Positions 1 through 7,727 of a stretch of DNA of 64,000 nucleotides are shown in pieces. Under the pieces are notes generated by a model. It saw only the letters and a program-made list of their open reading frames with translations. It was not told the origin of the DNA and searched no databases. The stretch is from Roseateles hydrophilus. GTDB taxonomy: Bacteria; Pseudomonadota; Gammaproteobacteria; Burkholderiales; Burkholderiaceae_C. Numbering within the stretch: the first letter of the stretch is position 1; every line of letters starts with the position of its first letter. Both the position numbers and the translations under genes were made by a program. The stretch is taken from contig NZ_JAPPUY010000001.1 of the NCBI RefSeq assembly GCF_026712245.1, positions 1 through 64,000 on the forward strand. Direction: 5' to 3'.

Positions 1-107
1 AACGCAAGAAAGGAGACCCCAAGACCTCAGAGATATCCACAGACTCAGGCTCCCTCGGGTAGCCTTCAGGGGTGGGTCAGTTCTGCACGAGCGCCCCGGG
101 TCAGTTC
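1..107. mobile_element. Probable terminal end of an IS21-type element (partial)
   Basis: Two exact direct copies of GGGTCAGTTC lie at 74-83 and 98-107, 24 bases apart. Short repeated motifs of the GGGTCAGTT type are what I associate with the multiple terminal repeats of IS21-family elements. The reverse-strand DUF3732 remnant ends on a stop codon (101-103) formed inside the second copy, as expected if an insertion cut that gene. No istA or istB coding sequence lies in the window, so the element would extend to the left. Family assignment is from memory of end sequences and is moderate. Confidence 0.45.
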
Positions 108-1210
108 GCTGCGAGCCTCAACAGGCTGATCCGCCCCAGGACCATGGCGCTTCGCGCCTCGGTGTCTGTGGCTAGCTGCAGGCGCTGGTTGCCGCGCTTG
201 ACAGCCGTGAGTAGGGTGCGGTTTGCGTCGAGGCGGCGGCGTACGTCGGCGAGCTTGCCTTCTACTTCCTGGATTGCTGTCGCGATGCGGGGTGTTGCGG
301 AGTCCATTGCACCGCTGCGCTCGCCGATGTAGTCCTGTGCGGCGCGCAGATCGCTGATTGAAGGCACCTGCGACGTTTCAGGTAAGTCTTGCATGCACAG
401 CGGGCAGGCGTGTCCGGGCGCATCGTGCTCGAAGATCGTCACCGCCTGGAGTCGAGCAGCATGCTCCCGTGCCTCAGCGGCGTAGCCCCTGGAGCTTCCC
501 TCGAAGCTACGAGCTCGCTCCAGGGTTGATTGGAGAGTGCGCTGCTCGCGCACAAGCTCGCTTCGCACATCGGAGAGTCGGCGGAACTCGACGTCCTCGC
601 CAGCTTCTGAAGCTGCAGAAGGCAACGGGGTGCTCTGGATCGTGCGTAGGGTCTCGATTTTCTCCTGCCAGGGGGCGCTGTCATCGAGCGCAGTCAGGCC
701 AACCGCTTTCGCTTCGGCCAGCAGCGTGTCGGCGCGGCTCAGTCCTTCGCCGCGGATGGCTGCTGCCTCGGCAAGCCTGCGCTCGATCTGCCGGATCTCT
801 GCACGCACACGTTTGAGTTCCTGTTGTTTCGCCACGTAGTCTTCGGTGACGGCCCCCAGGAAATACGGCAGGGTGTCCTTGATGGCCAGGGCCACGAATC
901 GGTCGCTCGACCCGTGGAACAGGTGCTTTCGCTGCGCGATCTCGGTCTGCGACTGGAAGCAGAACGTGAGGGCGTGGCTTATCGAGGCGGCCAGCGGGTC
1001 CCGGCTCTGACCGGGCGGCGGCTCGTGCAGGTAATCGGACATGCCAACCCAGGACGCCAATAGCGCACGCAGGCCGTCACGGTTGGTGGTCTGGCGCAGC
1101 ACATTGGCTGCGGGTATCACCACTGTGGTGTCGGTCTGAACGTAGATCGCCTCGTTGGATTTGCCGTCGCCATCCGGTAGCTGGCGCGCCACGAACGCCT
1201 GCCTGCAGCG
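101..1210 (-). pseudogene. DUF3732-type SMC/Rad50-like ATPase remnant, truncated at both ends
   Basis: The reverse frame encodes about 370 residues that read like the middle of DUF3732 proteins, large coiled-coil ATPases found in defence and restriction islands. It holds a conserved FCFQSQTEIAQRKHLFH stretch, the segment DTLPYFLGAV, a long heptad-like coiled coil, and a zinc-hook-like CPLC motif near the C-terminal side. The N-terminal part with the Walker A loop is missing: upstream of about 1210 the frame turns into nonsense over another gene's remnant. The C-terminal end falls in the IS-end repeat at 101. It is therefore unlikely to be functional. The junction is estimated to within some tens of bases. 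Confidence 0.6.
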
Positions 1211-1289
1211 CATTGAACGGCGCAATCCTCCCGTGAGCGCTGGGAGTGGGCGGAAAGGAAGGCTTCTTCCCTTCAAGGAACGCGGCGAA

Positions 1290-1391
1290 GACCAGCTCCA
1301 GCCCATCCCGGGCCCCGTAGCCTCGGTTCTCTTTTACTACCTTCTTCTCGTGTTCGCCGTGAGATCCCGCGCGAATCAACCAAATTGCCAT
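1290..1391 (-). pseudogene. N-terminal fragment of an Mrr-like restriction endonuclease
   Basis: A start codon at 1389-1391 preceded by a GAGGAAAAG ribosome binding site opens with MAIWLIRAGSHGEHEKK, the start I recognise from Mrr-type restriction endonucleases. After about 30 residues (around DGL) the similarity stops and the frame runs on without a recognisable domain, in a different frame from the DUF3732 remnant. The simplest reading is a deletion that joined the head of one defence gene to the body of another. Nothing of the nuclease catalytic domain remains here. Confidence 0.5.
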
Positions 1392-1454
1392 CTTTTCCTC
1401 CCTAATTTCGCGCTTTCCTAGTCCTTGGTGCACGTCTGCGGACAAGTACGGACG

Positions 1455-1483
1455 TTGACGGTACCAGCCCGGTAGCCTAGAAT
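1455..1483 (+). promoter_or_regulatory. Sigma-70 promoter for the small RNA next to the Abi_2 gene
   Basis: TTGACG at 1455-1460 and TAGAAT at 1478-1483 are separated by exactly 17 bases, a near-consensus housekeeping promoter on the forward strand. No coding sequence follows it on that strand. About 50-60 bases downstream there is a strong intrinsic terminator. The pair therefore defines a short dedicated transcription unit. Confidence 0.7.
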
Positions 1484-1488
1484 TTGTG

Positions 1489-1546
1489 GCAACACGGCCC
1501 CTCTCGGTGACTCTGCTTCGGCAGGGAAGCTGCTGAGGGGTTTTTT
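1489..1546 (+). ncRNA. Small structured RNA convergent with the Abi_2 gene (AbiF-RNA-like candidate)
   Basis: The predicted transcript starts near 1489-1491 and ends in the T-run 1541-1546, about 58 nt. It folds as a nested hairpin. An outer stem pairs CCCCTC (1498-1503) with GAGGGG (1535-1540). An inner stem pairs 1511-1516 with 1521-1526 and is capped by a cUUCGg tetraloop. The arms between them (1504-1510, 1527-1534) can pair further around CGGT/GCTG. The outer stem followed by six T residues is an intrinsic terminator on the forward strand only; read from the Abi side the hairpin has no T-run. Abi_2 (AbiF-type) genes are known to be accompanied by a conserved small RNA. Position next to such a gene makes this a good candidate, but I cannot compare it with the published covariance model. 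Confidence 0.65.
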
Positions 1547-1557
1547 ATTGCCTACTC

Positions 1558-2550
1558 TCACCAGTCTGCCTCCCACCCACCAGGGGCGCCCATGCCCGCT
1601 AGGTTCAGGCCGAGGTGAGAGAGATCGGGGAAGGCGAGCAGATGCGCTTTCATCCGATCAGGCCAGCTCGACCGAGGATTGACCACGCCCAGCAGATGTC
1701 GGGTGATCTTCAAGAGCAAGAAGCAGCGTGCCCGCGCGTGTGCATCGGTCTCAAACGGTGTGACCCAGGCCTGCTCTGCAGACGACGGCAACTTGGGCTG
1801 ATCGACGATGTTCCTATTCCAGAGACGGCTGTGGTGCGCGCAGACGTTGCGCAGATAGTTCAGGCTTCGCAGCCATGTCGCGAACACCCGGCCGTTGCTC
1901 ACGCCGTACTGGCTGGCAATCGCGTCTTGCTCGGCCTCGCGAAGGCCGTTGAATAGCGTCGAAAGCGTGCCGAAGTCCCACACCTCGCAGGCCACCCAGA
2001 TTGCCAGTGGTAGGCCATATTTCGTCCGGTTGTGCCGAACGAATTCTTCCTTGGAGCGGCCGATCAACTGGGCATGCTTACCCAGCCACTCGTGGTGCCG
2101 GGTGACGCCGGAATCCTTGTCCAACTTGACGCTGAACTCGTCGTGGAAAAGCTCGGGCTTGAGATAAGCAAAGCGGTCAAGTTGCCCAAGGGTGTGGGAC
2201 AAGTCAACGCGCAGCGCGACTTCGATGCGTTCCAATGCGTCCATGACCAGGAGCCGAAGCTGCTTGTCAAAGACGTACAGGTCCACCGCATTCTGGAAGG
2301 TGGTCCCAGCCCGGAAGGCGTCAAGGGCGATGCGCTCTTCGCGCACCTTCTTAGGCTTGCGACCGTGCTCATCCAACAGGCATAACGGCTCGCTGCGTTC
2401 CCGGAACGCGAACCAGTAGCCACTGAGGCGGTAATAGCCAATGCGCTCCAGGTAGTCCAGCGCCCGAGCACGGTCGGTGACGACCATGCCCCGGCCGATC
2501 AACTGGTCCAGTTGATCGGCATAGCTCTTCCAGGGTTTGGGATAGCTCAC
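1558..2550 (-). CDS. Abi_2 family (AbiF/AbiD-type) abortive-infection HEPN protein
   Basis: The 330-residue protein matches the Abi_2 family, HEPN-fold abortive-infection proteins thought to act as ribonucleases. It opens with the typical PWKSYADQLDQLIGRGM and ERIGYYRLSGYW segments. Two R-x4-H HEPN motifs are visible: RVDLSH (R114-H119) and RNVCAH (R234-H239). Both look intact, and the length is usual for the family. The start lies 21 bases after the stop of the hsdM remnant, the arrangement of an Abi gene carried in a type I restriction operon. Its 3' end converges on the small RNA, with 11 bases between the stop codon and the RNA's last T. It is the only undamaged gene in this defence remnant. 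Target and trigger are unknown. Confidence 0.85.
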   Translation of the reverse strand: MSYPKPWKSYADQLDQLIGRGMVVTDRARALDYLERIGYYRLSGYWFAFRERSEPLCLLDEHGRKPKKVREERIALDAFRAGTTFQNAVDLYVFDKQLRLLVMDALERIEVALRVDLSHTLGQLDRFAYLKPELFHDEFSVKLDKDSGVTRHHEWLGKHAQLIGRSKEEFVRHNRTKYGLPLAIWVACEVWDFGTLSTLFNGLREAEQDAIASQYGVSNGRVFATWLRSLNYLRNVCAHHSRLWNRNIVDQPKLPSSAEQAWVTPFETDAHARARCFLLLKITRHLLGVVNPRSSWPDRMKAHLLAFPDLSHLGLNLAGMGAPGGWEADW

Positions 2551-2571
2551 GCGGTCGGCCTTTCCGGGGAG

Positions 2572-2835
2572 TCAGGGCAGCAATGGCAGCCCCAGCTCCT
2601 TGAGGAACTCGTTGTGCTGCTGTGTGGCGGTCTTGATCTTCCGATCCAAGGCCACCAACTCCTCGTGCACCTTCGCCAGGTCGATCTCTTCTTCGTCCTC
2701 CGCAGTGCTCACGTAGCGTGAGATGTTCAGGTTGAAATCGTTCTTCTCGATTTCTTCCATGCTCACCCGGCGCGAGTAGCGCTGCTCTTCCTTGCGGAAC
2801 TGGTAGGTGCCGATGATCTTGTTGATGTGCTCAGG
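2572..2835 (-). pseudogene. hsdM: hsdM C-terminal fragment (type I restriction methyltransferase)
   Basis: The last 87 residues of a longer reverse frame match the C-terminal tail of type I DNA methyltransferase HsdM, with the phrases YSRRVSMEEIEKNDFNLNISRYV and a closing KELGLPLLP. The N6-adenine methyltransferase core (NPPF motif and SAM-binding region) is absent. The fragment is fused in frame at about 2835 to the N-terminus of an IS5-type transposase, giving one continuous 156-codon frame. No hsdS or hsdR is present. It is the scar of a deletion between an IS5 copy and a restriction operon. Confidence 0.7.
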
Positions 2836-3101
2836 CTGGAGGCAGTGAATGCGCAGCATGGTCTCGATGGGAAACGGCGGCCGGCCGCCCAGTGCCTGGT
2901 GCGCGCCGCGCGCATGCGGCTGAACAAGCGCCACCAGCTCTGCCCACGGCACGACTTGGTTCATCTCGTCGAGGAAGACTTCCTTGCGGGTCTTCTTGGG
3001 CAGCGGGTCAAGGCCGAGCGTGATCTGATCCATGCCCATCATCGTCCCCGACGCTCAGGCCGCGCACCAGTCGGATTGACGAGAGGTTTTGCAGACCTTC
3101 C
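2836..3101 (-). mobile_element. 5' remnant of an IS5-family insertion sequence
   Basis: Reverse-strand codons from 3042 encode about 69 residues of the N-terminus of an IS5-group transposase (LDPLPKKTRKEVFLDEMNQV, then GGRPPFPIETMLRIHCLQ). The catalytic DDE part is missing. Just upstream is a likely terminal inverted repeat starting GGGAAGGTCTGCAAAACC read on the reverse strand (ending near 3101), next to CTAG (3102-3105), a four-base target of the kind IS5 elements duplicate. The other end was lost in the fusion to hsdM. The element sits in the 3' end of mobB. Confidence 0.6.
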
Positions 3102-3613
3102 CTAGGGGTCAACTCGGCGGTGTCATGCGCCTCGGACAGCATCAGCTCGACCAGCCGTTGCGTGTCGCGGAGGTCTAGCCAGCGCGGCGCCTCGGCGGGC
3201 GGTTGCGTATCAGATGCCACTGCAACGATGCCCGGAAAGTCCGGCCAGAGCAGGGGCTTGCCGACCTCGGCCCGCCAGACCTCCAACTTGGGGAAGTCGC
3301 CCGACTTGAAGCCTTCGACGAGGAGCAGATCGCAGCTCTGTATGCGTGGGAGCAGCTCCTGCAGGGTTGGCTCGGCCTGGTCGCGCAACTCGTGCATCAG
3401 CGCCCAGCGCGTCCGGCCGAGCAGCAGCACCTCCTGACAGCCGGCCTCGCGCAGCCGGTGGCTGTCCTTGCCGGGGCGGTCGACCTCGATGTCTTTGTGG
3501 CTGTGCTTAAGTATGGAGACGCTCAGACCACGCGCGACCAGGGCCGGGATGAGCCGCTCCAGCAGCGTGGTCTTGCCCATGCCGGAGCGGCCGGCGATGC
3601 CGAATACCTTCAT
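3008..3613 (-). CDS. mobB: Molybdopterin-guanine dinucleotide biosynthesis adapter MobB, C-terminus altered by an IS
   Basis: MobB is a GTP-binding accessory protein in the last step of molybdenum cofactor synthesis (bis-MGD), which NarG needs. The protein starts MKVFGIAGRSGMGKTTLLER, with a P-loop GxSGxGKTTL at residues 7-15, and carries the HSHKD switch and the LLLVEGFK segment typical of MobB. Normal family sequence runs to about LVELMLSEAHDTAE. The remaining ~30 residues are translated from the end of the inserted IS5 element, with the stop codon supplied by the IS. The GTPase core is whole, so it may still work. It is divergent from narX, with only about 50 bases between the start codons. 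Confidence 0.8.
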   Translation of the reverse strand: MKVFGIAGRSGMGKTTLLERLIPALVARGLSVSILKHSHKDIEVDRPGKDSHRLREAGCQEVLLLGRTRWALMHELRDQAEPTLQELLPRIQSCDLLLVEGFKSGDFPKLEVWRAEVGKPLLWPDFPGIVAVASDTQPPAEAPRWLDLRDTQRLVELMLSEAHDTAELTPREGLQNLSSIRLVRGLSVGDDDGHGSDHARP

Positions 3614-3662
3614 GCAAGCATTGTGATGTGGCGCAATCCGCCGGTCCTTGATGCGACGCAAA

Positions 3663-5522
3663 ATGCCCGCCATGAAAAAACATGCATGGCGCGACGCCCG
3701 CCTGGCCACCAAGATCGGTGTGCTCGGGGCTGCGCTGTTGCTCGCGGCGCTGGCCTCGATCGGCGCCACGCTGTGGATCAGCTGGCAGCTGGTCGGCGGC
3801 GCGGCCGCAGTCAACGAGGCTGGACGCCTGCGCATGCAGACCTGGGAGCTGACCCATGTCAGCGCGCGTGGCGAGCAAGCCCAGGCCGAGCAGCTGCGCG
3901 CGCGCATCGACGCGTCGCTGGCGCTGCTAGCCCGCGGTGAGCCGGCGCGGCCCTTGTTCCTGCCCAGGGATGCCGACACGCAAACGCAGCTGCAGGCCGT
4001 CGAGCGCGCTTGGCGGGAGGCACGCGGCCATGTAATCAACGACCGCGAGGCCAGGGCCCTGGTCGCGCAGATCGACGCGCTGGTCAGCCGAGTCGAGGAA
4101 CGCATCGCCGGCTGGACCGCGATCCTCTCCTCGCTGCAGCTGGCCCTGCTGCCTCTGGCCATCGTCGGCTGCGTCGGCCTGCTGGTGGCCTCGCGCGTAC
4201 TCGTGTTCCTGCCGGTGGACCGGCTGCGCAATGCGCTGCGCGCCTTGGAGAACGGCGACCTCAGCGCCCGCGTGCCGGTTCGCAACCGCGACGAACTCGG
4301 CGAGGTCGCCGACGGCTTCAATGCGATGGCCGAGCGCCTGGGCGCCGCCTACCGCGGCATGGAGCTGCAGGTGCGCGATCGCACCGCGGATCTGCGCGCC
4401 GAACAGCAGCGCCTGACCCTGCTCTACGAGGCCAGCGCGTTCGCCGCCCAGGTCGAGTCGACCGACGCGCTGGCCGCAGGATTCGCCGATCGGCTGCGCC
4501 GCGCCGCGCGATCCGACGCGGTCATCATCCGTTGCTTGGACCCGCGCCGTGAGCGTATGGTGCTGCTGGCCTCGCAAGGCCTGCCGCCCGGCATGATGGA
4601 CGCCGAGCGCTGCCTGGCCAAGGGCGATTGCCATTGCGGCGCACCCGAACCGGTCGCCCGCGTGATCCGCATCGAACCGGCGACCGACTACGGCACGCAT
4701 TGCCAGAAGGCCGGTTTCTGCGCGGTGATTTCGGTGGCGCTGCGCTTGCATGGCGAGACCGTCGGCGAGATCGATCTGCTCTACCGTGACACGCCGCAGC
4801 TGCTGCCGGCCGACCGCGTGCTGCTCGACAGCCTGGCCGCGCACCTGTCCACCACCATCGAACGCCTGCGCGCCGCCGCCTTGCAACGCGAGGCCGCGAT
4901 TGCCGAGGAGCGCGCGATGTTGGCGCGCGAGCTGCACGACTCGATCGCGCAGGGCCTGGCGTTCACGAAGATCCAGGTGCAGCTGCTACGCCAGGCCCAG
5001 CTGGCTGGCTGCGACGAGGAAGCCGCCAAGTTGCTCGACGAGGTCGAGCTCGGCATCAAGGAAAGCACCGCCGATGTGCGCGCGCTCTTGCTGCACTTCC
5101 GAACCCGCACCGATGGCGACGACCTGGTGCCGGCGCTGCAGCAGACCCTGCACAAATTCCGCCTGCAGTCCGGGCTGGAGGCCGAGCTGGAAGTGCGCGG
5201 CCATGGCGCGCCGCTGCCGGCCGACCACCAGGTGCAGCTGCTGCATGTGGTGCAGGAGGCGCTGTCGAACGTGCGCAAGCATGCCGGGGCTAGAGGCGTG
5301 AAGCTGGTTGTCGAGCAGCAGCCGCAGTTCAGCATTGAGGTGCAGGACGATGGCCGCGGCTTCGACACCGAGGGCGAAGGCCCGGACGACAGCCATGTCG
5401 GCCTGCGCATCATGCGCGAGCGCGCCGAGCGAGTTGGCGCCGTCGTCGACATCCAATCCCAACCCGGCAGCGGCACGCGTGTGCGCGTCGCGCTGCCGCA
5501 AGCCCTTGCCCTGAGCGCATGA
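3663..5522 (+). CDS. narX: Nitrate/nitrite sensor histidine kinase NarX
   Basis: This is the membrane sensor of the NarX-NarL two-component system. A transmembrane helix near residues 15-40 is followed by the periplasmic nitrate-binding P-box, seen as NEAGRLRMQTWEL. A second membrane helix, a HAMP linker (RLRNALRALENGDLSARV), a central region with clustered cysteines (CLAKGDCHCG and HCQKAGFC), then a HisKA_3 domain with ARELHDSIAQGL (phospho-accepting His) and an HATPase domain follow. Length is normal. Several in-frame starts exist (TTG 3648, ATG 3651, 3663, 3672); none has a clear ribosome binding site, so 3663 or 3672 is a guess. The stop overlaps the narL start by four bases (ATGA). Confidence 0.9.
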   Translation: MPAMKKHAWRDARLATKIGVLGAALLLAALASIGATLWISWQLVGGAAAVNEAGRLRMQTWELTHVSARGEQAQAEQLRARIDASLALLARGEPARPLFLPRDADTQTQLQAVERAWREARGHVINDREARALVAQIDALVSRVEERIAGWTAILSSLQLALLPLAIVGCVGLLVASRVLVFLPVDRLRNALRALENGDLSARVPVRNRDELGEVADGFNAMAERLGAAYRGMELQVRDRTADLRAEQQRLTLLYEASAFAAQVESTDALAAGFADRLRRAARSDAVIIRCLDPRRERMVLLASQGLPPGMMDAERCLAKGDCHCGAPEPVARVIRIEPATDYGTHCQKAGFCAVISVALRLHGETVGEIDLLYRDTPQLLPADRVLLDSLAAHLSTTIERLRAAALQREAAIAEERAMLARELHDSIAQGLAFTKIQVQLLRQAQLAGCDEEAAKLLDEVELGIKESTADVRALLLHFRTRTDGDDLVPALQQTLHKFRLQSGLEAELEVRGHGAPLPADHQVQLLHVVQEALSNVRKHAGARGVKLVVEQQPQFSIEVQDDGRGFDTEGEGPDDSHVGLRIMRERAERVGAVVDIQSQPGSGTRVRVALPQALALSA

Positions 5523-6178
5523 CTGCAGCACCCATCCGTGTCCTGGTCGTTGACGACCACACCTTGTTCCGTCGCGGCCTGATCGCGCTGCTGTCCAGCC
5601 AGTCGCAGCTGCAGGTCGTCGGCGAGGCTGGCGACGCGAGCGCCGCCGAGCGCCTGGCGGCCGAGCTCAAGCCCCAGATCATCCTGCTCGACAACCACCT
5701 GCCCGGGGTCAGTGGCGTGATGGCGCTGCCCGCCATCAAGGCCGCCGCGCCCCAGGCCCAGGTGCTGATGCTGACCATGAGCGAATCCGAGTCCGACCTC
5801 GGCGCCGCCTTGCGCGCCGGAGCCTGCGGCTACCTGCTGAAGACGGCGGACAACGCCGAGCTGACCACGGCCATCGAACGCGCGGTGCGCGGCGTGTCCA
5901 GCTTCAGCGCCGAGATGACCGGCAAGCTGGCGACCGCGTTCCGTCACGAGGCGGAGGCTGCCGCGCCGCCACCGCCCGACCCCTTTGCCAGCCTGTCACC
6001 CCGCGAGCGCGAGATCCTCGACCTGATCGCCCGCGGCGACTCCAACAAGGAGATCGCCCGCGAGCTGGGCATCGCCGAGACCACGGTGAAGATCCATGTG
6101 CAGCACCTGCTGCGCAAGCTGGAGCTCGATTCGCGGGTGCAGGCCGCGGTGCTGGTCACGCAGCACAAGTCGACCTGA
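5519..6178 (+). CDS. narL: Nitrate/nitrite response regulator NarL
   Basis: A LuxR-type response regulator of 219 residues, partner of NarX. The receiver domain has the acidic pair in VVDDHTLFRRG and the phospho-acceptor Asp in ILLDNHLPG. After a linker of proline/alanine come the DNA-binding signature SPREREILDLIARGDSNKEIA and the recognition helix IAETTVKIHVQHLLRKL. Translation is coupled to narX by an ATGA overlap. The gene is immediately upstream of narK1, whose promoter region carries a NarL-like dyad. Confidence 0.92.
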   Translation: MTAAPIRVLVVDDHTLFRRGLIALLSSQSQLQVVGEAGDASAAERLAAELKPQIILLDNHLPGVSGVMALPAIKAAAPQAQVLMLTMSESESDLGAALRAGACGYLLKTADNAELTTAIERAVRGVSSFSAEMTGKLATAFRHEAEAAAPPPPDPFASLSPREREILDLIARGDSNKEIARELGIAETTVKIHVQHLLRKLELDSRVQAAVLVTQHKST

Positions 6179-6189
6179 ATCCCGCCGAA

Positions 6190-6205
6190 TAGTTCTTTAG
6201 AACGA
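6190..6205. promoter_or_regulatory. Candidate NarL 7-2-7 site upstream of narK1
   Basis: TAGTTCT-TT-AGAACGA (6190-6205) is two heptamers in inverted orientation with two bases between, containing a perfect 12-base palindrome GTTCTTTAGAAC. The NarL heptamer is TACYNMT; the left half differs at one position and the right half at two. It lies about 115 bases before the narK1 start in a 142-base intergenic region. No Fnr-type dyad is obvious in the same gap. Confidence 0.4.
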
Positions 6206-6320
6206 GGGCAGGGCGCCCGCCCTCGCTCCAGCGGCGCGGCGCCGGCTGATCCTCCGGTGAATGGGCGGGCCCGGGGCCCAGGGACAAAGTCCTCAGCATC
6301 CCCACTGAGGAGCACCCCGC

Positions 6321-7592
6321 ATGAATGCCCCCGCTGTAGCCATCGACCGCAAGGCCTGGTCGGTGCTCATCGTCAGCACCCTGGCCTTCACCGTTTGCTT
6401 CATGGTCTGGATGATGTTCGGCGTCATCGGCATCCCGATCAAGAAGCAGCTCGGCCTGAGCGCCACCGAGTTCGGCCTGCTCACCGCGATGCCGGTGCTG
6501 ACCGGCTCGCTGATCCGCGTGCCGCTCGGCATCTGGACCGACCGCTACGGCGGCCGCATCGTGATGACCATCCTGATGGCGATCACCGTGCCGGCGATCT
6601 GGCTGATGGCCTACGCCACCGCCTACTGGCATTTCCTCGTCATCGGCCTGTTCGTCGGCCTGGCCGGCGGCTCGTTCTCGGTCGGCACGCCCTACGTGGC
6701 GCGCTGGTTCCCGAAGAGCCGCCAGGGCATGGCCATGGGCGTCTACGGTGCCGGCAACTCCGGCTCGGCGGTGAACAAATTCGTCGCCCCGGCCCTGCTC
6801 GTCGCCTTCGGCTGGACCATGGTGCCGCAGGTCTACGCGGCCATCATGGCCGGCACCGTGCTGCTGTTCTGGTTCTTCAGCCACAGCGACCCCAAGCACC
6901 TGGTGCCCAGCAACGTCAAGTTCAGCGAGCAGCTCAAGCTGCTCAAGGACCCCAAGGTGCTGAAGTACTGCCAGTACTACAGCATCGTGTTCGGCGGCTA
7001 TGTGGCGCTGGCGCTGTGGATGGTGCAGTACTACGTCGGCGAGTACGGCCTGGACATCCGCGTGGCCGCCCTGCTGGCCGCCTGCTTCAGCCTGCCCGGC
7101 GGCGTGCTGCGCGCCATCGGCGGCGTGCTCTCCGACAAGTACGGCGCGCACAAGGTCACCTGGTGGGTGATGTGGGTGAGTTGGATCTGCCTGTTCCTGC
7201 TCAGCTACCCGCAGACCGAGTTCACCGTGGCGACGATTGACGGGCCCAAGACCTTCTTCATCGGCCTGAACGTCTATGCCTTCACCGCCATCATGGCCGT
7301 GCTCGGCGTCGCCTGGGCCTTCGGCAAGGCCTCGGTCTTCAAGTACATCAGCGACGACTACCCGCAGAACATCGGCGCCATCAGCGGCATCGTCGGCCTG
7401 GCCGGCGGCCTGGGCGGCTTCATCCTGCCCATCCTGTTCGGCGCGCTGCTGGACTTCACCGGCATCCGCTCTTCCGCCTTCATGTTCATGTACGGCGTGG
7501 TCTGGGTCAGCCTGATCTGGATGTACTGGACCGAGGTGCGCAAGACCGAGGTGATGGGTCGCAATGCAACCGAATTCCACCTTGCTGGATGA
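6321..7592 (+). CDS. narK1: Nitrate/nitrite MFS transporter, NarK1 type
   Basis: A 423-residue major facilitator protein of the nitrate/nitrite porter family, with about 12 predicted membrane helices. Family signatures are visible: the first-half motif RVPLGIWTDRYGGR, the nitrate-signature-like segment GLAGGSFSVGTPYVARWFP, and the second-half segment GLAGGLGGFILPILFG. Its short form and sequence style resemble NarK1, the type believed to import nitrate with protons and start respiration. The start has a GAGGAG ribosome binding site. It is followed by narK2, after a 135-base gap that holds a repeat. Confidence 0.9.
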   Translation: MNAPAVAIDRKAWSVLIVSTLAFTVCFMVWMMFGVIGIPIKKQLGLSATEFGLLTAMPVLTGSLIRVPLGIWTDRYGGRIVMTILMAITVPAIWLMAYATAYWHFLVIGLFVGLAGGSFSVGTPYVARWFPKSRQGMAMGVYGAGNSGSAVNKFVAPALLVAFGWTMVPQVYAAIMAGTVLLFWFFSHSDPKHLVPSNVKFSEQLKLLKDPKVLKYCQYYSIVFGGYVALALWMVQYYVGEYGLDIRVAALLAACFSLPGGVLRAIGGVLSDKYGAHKVTWWVMWVSWICLFLLSYPQTEFTVATIDGPKTFFIGLNVYAFTAIMAVLGVAWAFGKASVFKYISDDYPQNIGAISGIVGLAGGLGGFILPILFGALLDFTGIRSSAFMFMYGVVWVSLIWMYWTEVRKTEVMGRNATEFHLAG

Positions 7593-7595
7593 CAC

Positions 7596-7680
7596 CCACC
7601 CCGTACCGGCTTCGCCGGCCCCCTCAAGGGGGCGCCACTGGTGGCCCGGCAAAGCCGGTTCCACGGTGGCCGCTTGAAGA
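7596..7680. repeat. GC-rich interspersed repeat between narK1 and narK2
   Basis: The gap contains CCGGCTTCGCCGG followed by CCCCCTCAAGGGGGCG and later GCCCGGCAAAGCCGG, a set of short palindromes. A related unit (CCCCCCAAGGGGG followed by TTGGGGCGGCCCGGCG) is found inside the 3' end of ubiV, and a third, more decayed one lies between nrdD and nrdG. Such units are common as dispersed repeats in Burkholderiales genomes. Confidence 0.5.
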
Positions 7681-7727
7681 ACCGAGCCCTGTGTCGCGGG
7701 TCGCGCGAAACGCAAAGGAGAACTGAT

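Noticed and set aside
1498-1540. The hairpin next to the Abi_2 gene as simply the Abi_2 terminator
   Set aside because: Read in the direction of the Abi gene it is not followed by T residues; the T-run and the promoter are both on the opposite strand.
3648-3661. TTGAT-GCGA-CGCAA as an Fnr box for narX
   Set aside because: It overlaps the possible narX start codons, so it cannot sit at an activating distance unless the start is well downstream; one arm also fits poorly.
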